DNA of 64,000 nucleotides from Saprospira grandis str. Lewin (GTDB lineage: Bacteria; Bacteroidota; Bacteroidia; Chitinophagales; Saprospiraceae), in assembly GCF_000250635.1 (NCBI RefSeq), contig NC_016940.1, positions 4,278,501 through 4,342,500 of the forward strand, in the 5' to 3' direction. Position numbers and translations under genes: made by a program. Shown in pieces: positions 57,242-64,000 of this stretch. Within the stretch, counting starts at the first letter, position 1, and each line of letters opens with the position of its first letter. Below the pieces are notes generated by a model that saw only the letters and a list, made by a program, of their open reading frames with translations, searched no databases and had not been told where the DNA came from.

Positions 57242-58105
57242 CTATACAGCTAAATATTCTAAACAGTATTTTTGCGTATACTTTTCTTTATACACAAATA
57301 AAATATGAAATAGATAGCCATCAAAGATTATCCTAGCTTTTCCTCCATTCTGGACCAGCCACTGAAAATACGAAATACGTTCATTAGAACTACGGCTATT
57401 TACCGCTAACACATCTTGCAAAAAAGAACTAGTCATTTTTAGATGTTCTTTATAGTGATCAATTTCTTGATCGCTAACTTTTAATAGATGCCTTTCTTCA
57501 TATGTTCTAAGACTATTGACAAGCTGGTCTTCTGTAGTAATTTTACTAATATTTTTAGGCGCATCATAATTTCCCAGCCCTCTAAAAGAAAGATGCTGAA
57601 TTAACAAACTATCTACTCCTTCCAAGTCTAACCCCTGATTAGAAATAAATTCTGAAGCATTCAAAAAGTCTTCAAAATGATGAAAATCATGATTTGAAAA
57701 ATAGTACAAATTATGATAAGGACTTTTCCAATGTGAATAATGCATTCTCAAATCTTCCTCTGAGGCTTTAGCTGGCATAAGAAAAAATGCATTGCTGCTC
57801 AAATCCCTTAAAATAAAAAAGCGATTATAAGAGGCAGAAAAAATAGATCTAATCTTGTATAGCTCCAAGCCAAGTGAATATAAGCTTAGCTTTTCCTCTA
57901 TTAGATATGGCTTTTCTCCTGCTAAAGTTAATGACTTTAACTGCCTTTCTTCTACTTCACTATCACAACACCAGAATACATTCGATAAAACACTATCTAT
58001 TTTTTGTTCTACAAAAAGATTACTTTTCGTAGTATTTCCTGCATCTTCTTTACTGGCGCTACAGCTAAGAGCCAAGAGTAGCATAAATACAGTTAACAGT
58101 CTCAT
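57242..58105 (-). CDS. Putative lipoprotein
   Basis: The 287-residue product with the start at 58105 begins MRLLTVFMLLLALSCSASKE, a lipoprotein signal; an in-frame ATG at 58126 gives a longer, less signal-like N-terminus. The mature part is Asp/Ser-rich and helical (FWCCDSEVEERQLKSLTLAG, YNRFFILRDLSSNAFFLMPA, TYEERHLLKVSDQEIDHYKE). Not recognised. Confidence 0.75.
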   Translation of the reverse strand: MRLLTVFMLLLALSCSASKEDAGNTTKSNLFVEQKIDSVLSNVFWCCDSEVEERQLKSLTLAGEKPYLIEEKLSLYSLGLELYKIRSIFSASYNRFFILRDLSSNAFFLMPAKASEEDLRMHYSHWKSPYHNLYYFSNHDFHHFEDFLNASEFISNQGLDLEGVDSLLIQHLSFRGLGNYDAPKNISKITTEDQLVNSLRTYEERHLLKVSDQEIDHYKEHLKMTSSFLQDVLAVNSRSSNERISYFQWLVQNGGKARIIFDGYLFHILFVYKEKYTQKYCLEYLAV

Positions 58106-58195
58106 TTTCTGCCCCTTAGTATTCATAGATCTTTAGATTATTGAGCCGAAAATAAAAAAGACAGTTGGCGGCCCCATGATAAAACGATATTACAG

Positions 58196-58636
58196 CTACT
58201 CTAAAATTTTAAAACTTAAAGCGACTATTGAAGGGTAATTTTTGATTCTAAATCCATTTTTTGACTCAAAGTTCTTCTCATAAACTGGCAAACAACTTGA
58301 CGTTTCAGCCGCAACAGCTTTGACCTTTGTAAAAACAATCTGATCATGAACTTTTATCCATTCATTTTTCATAATAGATTCAGGAGAGAATAATACTTGA
58401 ATGGTATCTTCCAGAGAAAGAGATACAGCTATACCATAAGAATAATGCAGCCCACGGTCATTTTCAAGCAGCTCCTCTTTTGAATAAAGACAAGTATATA
58501 ATATTTCAAATTCGCTATCCCTAACATCTGAAATATTCATAGTCTCCGAAAAGTCAAGTTTCTCCACTACAACTCCTGTACTTCTAACACAAGAAAAATT
58601 CAACATTAGCAATAACAGCATCAATCTATTCATCAT
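58196..58636 (-). CDS. Putative lipoprotein
   Basis: The 146-residue protein starts MMNRLMLLLLMLNFSCVRST, a short lipoprotein signal with C16. The mature part includes FEILYTCLYSKEELLENDRG and IQVLFSPESIMKNEWIKVHD. No recognised domain. It precedes the gap that holds repeat copy 19. Confidence 0.72.
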   Translation of the reverse strand: MMNRLMLLLLMLNFSCVRSTGVVVEKLDFSETMNISDVRDSEFEILYTCLYSKEELLENDRGLHYSYGIAVSLSLEDTIQVLFSPESIMKNEWIKVHDQIVFTKVKAVAAETSSCLPVYEKNFESKNGFRIKNYPSIVALSFKILE

Positions 58637-58773
58637 TTCTCAAGATTTTAGATTCCCTAGTCTATAACAGTAGATTTTACTACTCCACAAAATCATCTGT
58701 CGCTCTGCGGGGCTGCTCTAGGTAATCATGCATAAATTATTGTTTTATTTGTTATTCCTATTGAGGGTTTAGA

Positions 58774-58916
58774 TTTTTTGGGGGCCTGCCGCCTTCGGCG
58801 GCCGGGCCCTTGCAGGGCTCGCAGGGCTGCTCGGCCCTGCGCCAGCAAGCTGGCTAGGTCTGCCGCTACGCGGCCCCCTTGCAGGCCCCTAGGCCTGCGG
58901 CCCTTCGGGCCTGTAG
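58774..58916 (-). repeat. Family-1 repeat, copy 19 (orientation B)
   Basis: The order is TTTTTTGGGGGCCTGCCGCC-TTC-GGCGGC, GGGCCCTTGCAGGGCTCGC, AGGGCTGCTCGGCCCTGCG, CCAGC-AA-GCTGG, TAGGTCTGCCGC-TAC-GCGGC and CCCCTTGCAGGCCCCTAGGC. The first 120 bp or so match copy 20 (62183 onwards) almost base for base. Confidence 0.92.
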
Positions 58917-58929
58917 GATGGATATATAT

Positions 58930-59045
58930 ACATTGGGTTGAAACCTACAGCAACAAAAGAAGCTATACTAAACGCAATAAAATGAGCCGATGGTTGAAAC
59001 CATCGGCCCGTATCATTGATAGCAAACAAGGGCTTTAGCCCATGG
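58930..59045 (+). repeat. Family-2 hairpin repeat, copy 3
   Basis: ATTGGGTTGAAACCTACAG, ATGAGCCGATGGTTGAAACC then ATCGGCCC, and AAGGGCTTTAGCCCATGGCC occur in series. The middle hairpin equals that of 7516-7537. The spacer differs from the 6544 and 7459 copies. Confidence 0.75.
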
Positions 59046-59104
59046 CCAAAATAAAAAAGCCTAGCAATGTGCAAGAGAGGGCCTGAACTAATACAAATAA
59101 ACGC

Positions 59105-59641
59105 TTACTTACCAAAGATTTTCAATGTCTCAAATTTACCCTCTTTCCAAGAGGTTACAATAATTGCTCGTTCTAAACTTGAATACTCTGGATGATTCAT
59201 TATCACATCTTCCTCACATTCTAATTTAAGCGTTGGTTTAATATCAACATCTTCTTCTATTGTTAATTTAAAACCTTCTTCTTTTTCGTAATAATTAGCA
59301 TAAACTGCTTTTCGCATCTTTGTAAACCTAAGGACTACCGAATAAAAACTATAGCCTTTATTCATAATTTCAGATATAAAAACCTGCTCGTCTGCAGGTA
59401 TTGTTTTGATATGCAATAAAACAGAGTCTAGAAGCACTCTTCTTAACTTTTCTTCCTTTAGTTGTAAAAGAAAATCTCGGAGAATATACTTTTTTATTTC
59501 ACATTCAGATTTTATATCCTCAACATTGACTGAGTACCATTTTTCTATATCAATTTCAAAAGGTTTACTCTTTTCTTGTCTATTTGTTTGACAACTCTGA
59601 ATTAAACACAATACAAATAGACTAACTATTAAGTTACGCAT
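59105..59641 (-). CDS. Putative lipoprotein
   Basis: The 178-residue protein starts MRNLIVSLFVLCLIQSCQTN (C17). The mature part is charged: KWYSVNVEDIKSECEIKKYI, LRDFLLQLKEEKLRRVLLDS, VLRFTKMRKAVYANYYEKEE, KPTLKLECEEDVIMNHPEYS. A helical N-half and beta C-half are likely. Not recognised. AT-rich. Confidence 0.75.
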   Translation of the reverse strand: MRNLIVSLFVLCLIQSCQTNRQEKSKPFEIDIEKWYSVNVEDIKSECEIKKYILRDFLLQLKEEKLRRVLLDSVLLHIKTIPADEQVFISEIMNKGYSFYSVVLRFTKMRKAVYANYYEKEEGFKLTIEEDVDIKPTLKLECEEDVIMNHPEYSSLERAIIVTSWKEGKFETLKIFGK

Positions 59642-59707
59642 ATATTATTTTTTTGTCCTTCGGCAGACTGCGACAAGCGGTCTCTGAGCCAATAATTCTC
59701 TATAAAA

Positions 59708-60137
59708 TCAATCTGACAAGATCTTTTCAAAGACAATCAAAGCATAAGCATTATCCTCTTTATCTCTTGCCTCTTCAATCAAAAAATGCCACTTTTTCTT
59801 CTCCTTAAGAAAAGAGGATATTTCTCCTATCAGAACTAACTGCTCCTCGTAAAAATCATCCATATCATCAACATAGATTAGGTGCTCTCTCAATGTCGCA
59901 TCTCTTTGATATAGTCGAATTCTTTTAATTAAAGACTTAACTACATTAGATTTTTCCACCTCAGTGAAGCCATTCCATAAACTATCGACCCTTTGAAGAG
60001 AACATCTAAATAGGTCCATATTTTTTTGCTCAAAATTTGAACATAAATAACGTGGGTTATCAGTAGTACAGTTAGCATTAGAACAGCTTCCTAAAAGGAC
60101 AAAAAAAAACAATGTATATAAAATTAACTTTCTTCAT
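59708..60137 (-). CDS. Putative lipoprotein with signal peptide split by a nine-T tract (frameshift)
   Basis: From ATG 60137 the frame reads MKKVNFIYIVFF and then, at a run of nine T (complement of 60101-60109), goes out of frame and stops. The downstream frame, open from a TTG at 60112, reads FFFVLLGSCSNANCTTDNP, the missing half of the lipobox, and then a 125-residue mature protein. Removing one T would join both into a standard lipoprotein signal. The gene is therefore phase-shifted, a pseudogene, or affected by a sequencing error. Mature part: CSLQRVDSLWNGFTEVEKSN, HLIYVDDMDDFYEEQLVLIG; not recognised. Confidence 0.65.
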
Positions 60138-60195
60138 TAGAAAATTCTTTTGAATTGATAGGCTGACTCCATTTAGGAACAGTTACCTCATTTTT

Positions 60196-60525
60196 CTACA
60201 ACCTATACTTTATGTAATATTTTGTAAAAGCTATAAGCAAACCAACAACAAATACCGCTAATATCTTTTTATTTTTCACCATTTCCAAAAATGAGTTATG
60301 ATATAGGAATAAAGAATCTAAAACAAAAATCATAAAAATATTAGAAAGCACTATAGCTATTCTTATTCCAAGGTCATCAAAAAATAGAAGAAAAACTAAA
60401 TTACCTAACATATAGTATATTGTATAAAAAAAAGTTTGCAGCATAGCCTCAGGCAAATTATACACCCAATAGTAAAGCAAAATGCATACAATCCAATATA
60501 CTAAATAAGATATCAATAAAATCAT
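60196..60525 (-). CDS. Small four-helix membrane protein
   Basis: The 109-residue very hydrophobic protein has about four membrane spans (MILLISYLVYWIVCILLYYW; MLQTFFYTIYYMLGNLVFLL; IRIAIVLSNIFMIFVLDSLF; KKILAVFVVGLLIAFTKYYI). No recognised family. It is the only non-lipoprotein in the 55-62 kb run. Confidence 0.7.
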   Translation of the reverse strand: MILLISYLVYWIVCILLYYWVYNLPEAMLQTFFYTIYYMLGNLVFLLFFDDLGIRIAIVLSNIFMIFVLDSLFLYHNSFLEMVKNKKILAVFVVGLLIAFTKYYIKYRL

Positions 60526-60604
60526 AGCTCTACTTATTTGTCTTTTTGCTATTTGGGGCAGTGAGCTGGACTAATATTCTTACACTAAAATTAGGACCAA
60601 AACG

Positions 60605-61225
60605 CTAATACCTTGGCCCTTCCAACACCCCTTTTAGCTCCATCCTCTCAATAAAATTTTCTTCTCCAATTCCATATTCTTCAATGATCTTCTCCCAATT
60701 TCCATAGCGAAAATGTTTTTCATATCTCGATCCATAAGCGGCAAACAACAGCTTCCCCTCTAGGCTAAATACCAGCTTCATCTCTGTACAAGAGTTACAA
60801 GGACTAACCCCATCTAAAAAAAACATATGACCATATCTGCCTGCTAAAACACCTACCTCATCAATTACATTCTCCAGAATGACTTTCTTAGTTCGGCTCA
60901 ATTTTCTTTCTGTAGATAAGGCCGGACTCCAATGCGTTTGCAACAACTTCCCCCCTTTCCTAAACTCTATTTTCTGAGACCAAATAGCCGGAATAAATAT
61001 AGGTTCTTTATCTACTGCCGAATCAAAAAGATGCACTGTTTTTACAGTCATTGCATAGTCATCCCAAGATAATGTTTGCGACAAACAAACAGAGTCTTTC
61101 ATTTCCTTACGCTCTAAATACCCCTTTTTTAGCCCATTTTCTTTCCCCTCTGAGCGATCAGTTTTTTGCTCTAACTGACAAGCTACAGAGCAGATTAAAA
61201 TCACTAATAAACAATATACTTTCAT
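60605..61225 (-). CDS. Putative lipoprotein
   Basis: The 206-residue protein starts MKVYCLLVILICSVACQLEQ (C16). The mature part includes VCLSQTLSWDDYAMTVKTVH, WSQKIEFRKGGKLLQTHWSP, MFFLDGVSPCNSCTEMKLVF (C-x-x-C) and LEGKLLFAAYGSRYEKHFRY. The strand-rich 'G-K-L-L' repeats recall the 55722 protein, so these two may be distant paralogues. It is 24 bp downstream of the next gene. Confidence 0.75.
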   Translation of the reverse strand: MKVYCLLVILICSVACQLEQKTDRSEGKENGLKKGYLERKEMKDSVCLSQTLSWDDYAMTVKTVHLFDSAVDKEPIFIPAIWSQKIEFRKGGKLLQTHWSPALSTERKLSRTKKVILENVIDEVGVLAGRYGHMFFLDGVSPCNSCTEMKLVFSLEGKLLFAAYGSRYEKHFRYGNWEKIIEEYGIGEENFIERMELKGVLEGPRY

Positions 61226-61249
61226 TGCATTCTTCCATTTTACAGTCCT

Positions 61250-62155
61250 TTACTCTTCTACATTAAATTTATAGGCTATATCAGCACGAAAAAAAGTATC
61301 CGGAAAATGATACAGTTTCACTTGCGCTGCATTATAGGCGGCCTTCCATTCCGGATAATAATAATGTACAGCTATGCTATCCGCAGCATAAAGTTCTAAG
61401 CGAGCAAATGGCTCCCCTTTTTTTGGAACAGGACGAGCCCAAGCTTTCCAATGCATCATATCCCATTTGCAATCTGGTCGATCAGCCCAATATATAACTG
61501 CTGCCCCATTTTCATAACTAATCGGAAATTCAAAATAACACTGCATATTATACATATACAACATGTTTCGTTCCGTAAATTTCAAAGTGATGCCATTTGA
61601 GCTCCCCCAAACGCTATCCTCCTGCACCACAAAAGGTAGTTGGTAGTTTTCTCCCAGCACTAAGCTATCTGGAAAAAACTGAGGATATTTTCGAGGCAAA
61701 AGGCTATCCCTATAAGTAGCCAAAAAGTGATCTTCGCCTGCATTCAGCTTATAAATCGCAAAAAGAGAATCGGCTTGCACAGCAACATAAAATGGCAGTT
61801 CTTTTAGACAGTCCTCACTAATTTGTTCATAGTAAGAACTATATTTACGTATAACCTGCATTTCTTTAGGCCAATACACCAATAACTGCTTTTCCTGCCA
61901 CTCATAAGAAAAAGGATAAACACAATCCTTACTGAAAAAATAGTACAACTCCTCTCCTTTCAGCTTAAACTTAATGTCCTTTGCCCTAGCCGTTTTTTGA
62001 AGCCAAACTTCTGCTTCTTTTTCTTCCTCTACTGTAGTTTTCTGCTCTTCTACTGCAGCCAAAGGCCGTTTTTCTTCTACTATTGGTGCTTGTACCGCTG
62101 GTTGGCAAGACAATAAGCCCAAGCTCAAAATAACTAAGGATAATAACTTTTTCAT
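61250..62155 (-). CDS. Putative lipoprotein
   Basis: The 301-residue protein starts MKKLLSLVILSLGLLSCQPA (C17). A Glu/Lys-rich linker (about 18-50, VEEKRPLAAVEEQKTTVEEE) precedes a beta-rich globular domain: FKLKGEELYYFFSKDCVYPF, FYVAVQADSLFAIYKLNAGE, MYNMQCYFEFPISYENGAAV, RLELYAADSIAVHYYYPEWK. Two internal halves, each starting with a strand followed by Y-F/F-E-F-P-(F/I)-S-Y-E, suggest a duplicated domain. Not recognised. Confidence 0.78.
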   Translation of the reverse strand: MKKLLSLVILSLGLLSCQPAVQAPIVEEKRPLAAVEEQKTTVEEEKEAEVWLQKTARAKDIKFKLKGEELYYFFSKDCVYPFSYEWQEKQLLVYWPKEMQVIRKYSSYYEQISEDCLKELPFYVAVQADSLFAIYKLNAGEDHFLATYRDSLLPRKYPQFFPDSLVLGENYQLPFVVQEDSVWGSSNGITLKFTERNMLYMYNMQCYFEFPISYENGAAVIYWADRPDCKWDMMHWKAWARPVPKKGEPFARLELYAADSIAVHYYYPEWKAAYNAAQVKLYHFPDTFFRADIAYKFNVEE

Positions 62156-62182
62156 TTTCAGGTTTTTATTTTACGATTTATG

Positions 62183-62342
62183 TTTTTTGGGGCCTGCCGC
62201 CTTCGGCGGCCGGGCCCTTGCAGGGCTCGCAGGGCTGCTCGGCCCTGCGCCAGCAAGCTGGCTAGGTCTGCCGCTACGCGGCCCCCTTGCAGGCCCCTAG
62301 GCCAAGTCGCTTCGCTCCTTTGCGGCGGCTTCGCCGCCTGCT
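62183..62342 (-). repeat. Family-1 repeat, copy 20 (orientation B)
   Basis: It is nearly identical to copy 19 up to GCAGGCCCCTAGGCC, then has CAAGTCGCTTCGCTCC and GGCGGC-TTC-GCCGCC as in copy 9. It starts 27 bp from the lipoprotein start and faces copy 21 in the same gap. Confidence 0.92.
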
Positions 62343-62521
62343 AGCTGTGGCTGCAGGTTAAAACCAGCAGCCAATTTAGGTACAGCAGAGCCCGCTCCTC
62401 AGCAACAATTGGCCTGCAGCTTAAAAGCCGCAGGACCTGAAAACCAAATATATCCTTCCCACAAACAAAGCAGGGGCTTTTAAGCCGCTGCGGCGAGAAA
62501 GACCAAAGCCCAACAAGAATG
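62343..62521 (+). other. Spacer between inverted family-1 copies, with GGTTAAAACC-type hairpins
   Basis: CTGCAGGTTAAAACCAGCAG, GCCTGCAGCTTAAAAGCCGC and GGGGCTTTTAAGCCGCTGCG are short imperfect palindromes of the family-2 type. No ORF is convincing. Confidence 0.6.
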
Positions 62522-62700
62522 ACTGCGGCCTTTAGGCTGCAGATAGCGGCAAAGCCGCCATGGCCGAAGGCCAAACGGCCCAGCGCTGCGGAGGGGTGGC
62601 CGAAGGCCAGACCAAAGCCGCCAAAGGCGGCTGAAGGGCCGAACAGACCTGTGAGCCCCGCAGCATAGCGGCGGCCAGCAAAGCTGGCCGCGGGCCCCAA
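62522..62700 (+). repeat. Family-1 repeat, copy 21 (orientation A)
   Basis: The order is CTGCGGCC-TTTA-GGCTGCAG, AGCGGC-AAA-GCCGCC, TGGCC-GAA-GGCCA, GGCCCAGCGCTGCGGAGG, GTGGCC-GAA-GGCCAGACC and AGCCGCC-AAA-GGCGGCT. GAAGGGCCGAACAGACCTG, GCAGCATAGCGGCGGCCAGC-AAA-GCTGGCC and CGCGGGCCCCAAA follow. The edge is 10 bp from the LRR stop. Confidence 0.92.
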
Positions 62701-62710
62701 ATCCCCCTAA

Positions 62711-64000
62711 CTAAAAACATGCAGAAAGCACCTCATGCCGAATCGTTAGGCCCGGATGATAGATGGCCTGAACCGCCTCGCTTTGCAAAGAAATAGCCTT
62801 GGGCAAATAAAGCAACTCTAGCTGCTTGAGCTGAGCCAAAGCCCCAATTTCCTTTAATTCGGTACACTGACTGAGGTCCAAAAGACGAAGCTGAGGCATG
62901 GGCGGCAACTGCTGAAGACTAGCCAAATTGGGCGCCCTCAAATAAAATTTTGCTAAGTTCGGCGGCGCAACAAAAGCCCCCACAGCAGGCCAAGCCGCTG
63001 TCCGCAAATCAAGGCTAGTCAATTGCGAAAACTGCCCCAAACGCTCTAATTGCTGAAAACTTGGCGCCCCCAACTCCAATTGCTGCAACTGCCCAGGCAA
63101 CTGCTGAATCGAAAAAGGCAAATCTTGCTGACAAGCAAAAAAGACCAAGGCCTTCAACTCCCGCAAACTCTCTCCCTGAAGGAGCTCTGGCGTGCTCAAC
63201 TTTAGCCAACGCAGCTGCTGAAAACGACTCAATAAACGCGCATCGATGCGGTTGGCCTTGACATGGATCTCTAAAGCCTGTAGCTGCCGTAAATTGGCTA
63301 TGCTATTTATATTTTGTAGCTCATCGGCCAAAATATAGAGCTTTTTCAAGCGACTTAGAGCCGCTAAGGGACGCAAATCAAGATCAGATTGCTCGGCTTC
63401 TAGCCTTAACTCCTCTAGCATAAACAAGCTGTTAATGCCCGAAATACTCCGCAAATCACTAATCTGCAAACTCAACTTCTTGAGCTTGGGAAGCTGAATA
63501 AATACCTGCATATCTTGAATCTTCTGGGCCCGAATAGCCAGCTCCTCTAGCTGGCCCTGTCCCCGCAAAAGCGACATGGGGAACTGCTGCTCTTGGGCAA
63601 AATCTAGACGCAACTTCTTCAGCTTTTTGGGCAAAAAGAGCAGCTGCTTCAACTTTAATTCCGTAAAGCTCAACTCCTCTAGGCTAGGCAACTGATTGAG
63701 GCCCCCTAAACGCTCTAACTGCAAGCCTCGGCCATGCAAACGCTTGAGCAAAGGCAAGCCCCGCAAACCCGATAAATCTTTTAGGGCCACCGCATAAAAA
63801 GGACCAGTCTGACAGGCATCATCCTGAGAAAGATCTAGCTCCTCTAAACGCATAATCTGCTCTATTTCGGCCAAAGTCGCATCCGAGTAAGCCTCTTCCA
63901 AGGGTTTGAGCAAGACCATCTGATTGTAAAAGGCCTTCCATTCGGGACTTAGAGCGTTCCACCACAGAAATAAAGACTCCGCCTGCCTTACTTTAGAAGA
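62711..64000 (-). CDS. Leucine-rich-repeat protein (N-terminus outside the window)
   Basis: The frame is open from the window edge to the stop at 62711, giving 429 visible residues; an internal ATG at 63919 is not likely to be the start because SSKVRQAESLFLWWNALSPE, then WKAFYNQM, continues the frame upstream. About 14 leucine-rich repeats follow a consensus like L-x-x-L-x-x-L-x-L (LPLLKRLHGRGLQLERLGGL, LEELSFTELKLKQLLFLPK, LSRLKKLYILADELQNINSI, LKQLELLYLPKAISLQS). No signal peptide is visible in this part. LRR proteins of this style are numerous in Saprospira-like genomes from memory; the binding partner is unknown. Confidence 0.85.
   Translation of the reverse strand, partial: SSKVRQAESLFLWWNALSPEWKAFYNQMVLLKPLEEAYSDATLAEIEQIMRLEELDLSQDDACQTGPFYAVALKDLSGLRGLPLLKRLHGRGLQLERLGGLNQLPSLEELSFTELKLKQLLFLPKKLKKLRLDFAQEQQFPMSLLRGQGQLEELAIRAQKIQDMQVFIQLPKLKKLSLQISDLRSISGINSLFMLEELRLEAEQSDLDLRPLAALSRLKKLYILADELQNINSIANLRQLQALEIHVKANRIDARLLSRFQQLRWLKLSTPELLQGESLRELKALVFFACQQDLPFSIQQLPGQLQQLELGAPSFQQLERLGQFSQLTSLDLRTAAWPAVGAFVAPPNLAKFYLRAPNLASLQQLPPMPQLRLLDLSQCTELKEIGALAQLKQLELLYLPKAISLQSEAVQAIYHPGLTIRHEVLSACF

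Noticed and set aside
211-62700. CRISPR array
   Set aside because: Repeats are dispersed kilobases apart, in both orientations and without regular spacers; no cas genes are present.
62711-63919. LRR gene starting at the ATG at 63919
   Set aside because: The frame stays open with family-like sequence for 27 more codons to the window edge, so the gene is partial.

Overview
The window looks like a chromosomal segment of a gliding marine Bacteroidota of the Saprospira type. The evidence is: a GldG gliding protein, several secreted proteins with type IX secretion (T9SS) C-terminal sorting domains, many 'MKK..L.SC' lipoproteins, Bacteroidota promoters (TTTG, about 20 bp, TAnnTTTG), a TonB-dependent receptor tail, and very GGCC-rich genes. 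The genus is recalled from general gene and repeat style, not from a database search.

Layout. 0-4 kb: receptor tail, lipoprotein, SelL-like redox protein, YkuK-type RNase H fold protein, hotdog thioesterase and threonine/serine dehydratase. 4.1-6.3 kb: two tRNA-Asp genes, then a complete IS3-family element with inverted ends and a 3-bp target duplication, inserted just upstream of a small secreted-protein gene. 6.3-8 kb: dense repeats around one small gene. 8-13 kb: argS, a duplicated TM2-domain gene, an HTH-like protein and an NAD-dependent reductase. 13-24.4 kb: gldG, a T9SS cargo protein, an unknown helical protein with a cell-wall amidase, lptF/G-type permease with tgt, and a glycosyltransferase overlapping an ECF sigma factor. 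24.7-34.8 kb: DUF4476 lipoprotein, methyltransferase-like lipoprotein, beta-propeller lipoprotein, secreted phosphoesterase, bacilliredoxin, S41 protease, GlcNAc kinase, Lrp regulator, thioesterase and a lipoprotein. 35-37.4 kb: an MbnP/MbnH-like pair (copper-site protein and di-haem enzyme). 37.4-48.5 kb: UvrD helicase with a membrane-anchored partner, a vWA-like protein, a secreted TPR-CHAT protein and a DUF4846 lipoprotein. 48.7-54.4 kb: a 1166-residue CUB/PKD/T9SS surface protein with a small partner, a peroxiredoxin and a cyclase-family hydrolase. 55-62.2 kb: an AT-rich run of nine small genes on the minus strand, eight of them lipoproteins, one with a frameshifted poly-T signal peptide. 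62.7-64 kb: an LRR protein running off the window.

The most unusual content is between the genes. At least 21 copies of a GC-rich, multi-hairpin repeat (about 120-330 bp, both orientations, roughly 5% of the window) fill most larger gaps. Copies share fixed linkers, such as CAGACC and GGGCCGAGC, separated by hairpins whose stems differ between copies but stay self-complementary. Many hairpins have a GC-GNA-GC tip flanked by GA/GA mismatches. This is compensatory change at the level of a structured nucleic acid, not coding sequence. Three further hairpin or short-repeat families occur in the same gaps. I consider this repeat system the best candidate for something undescribed.
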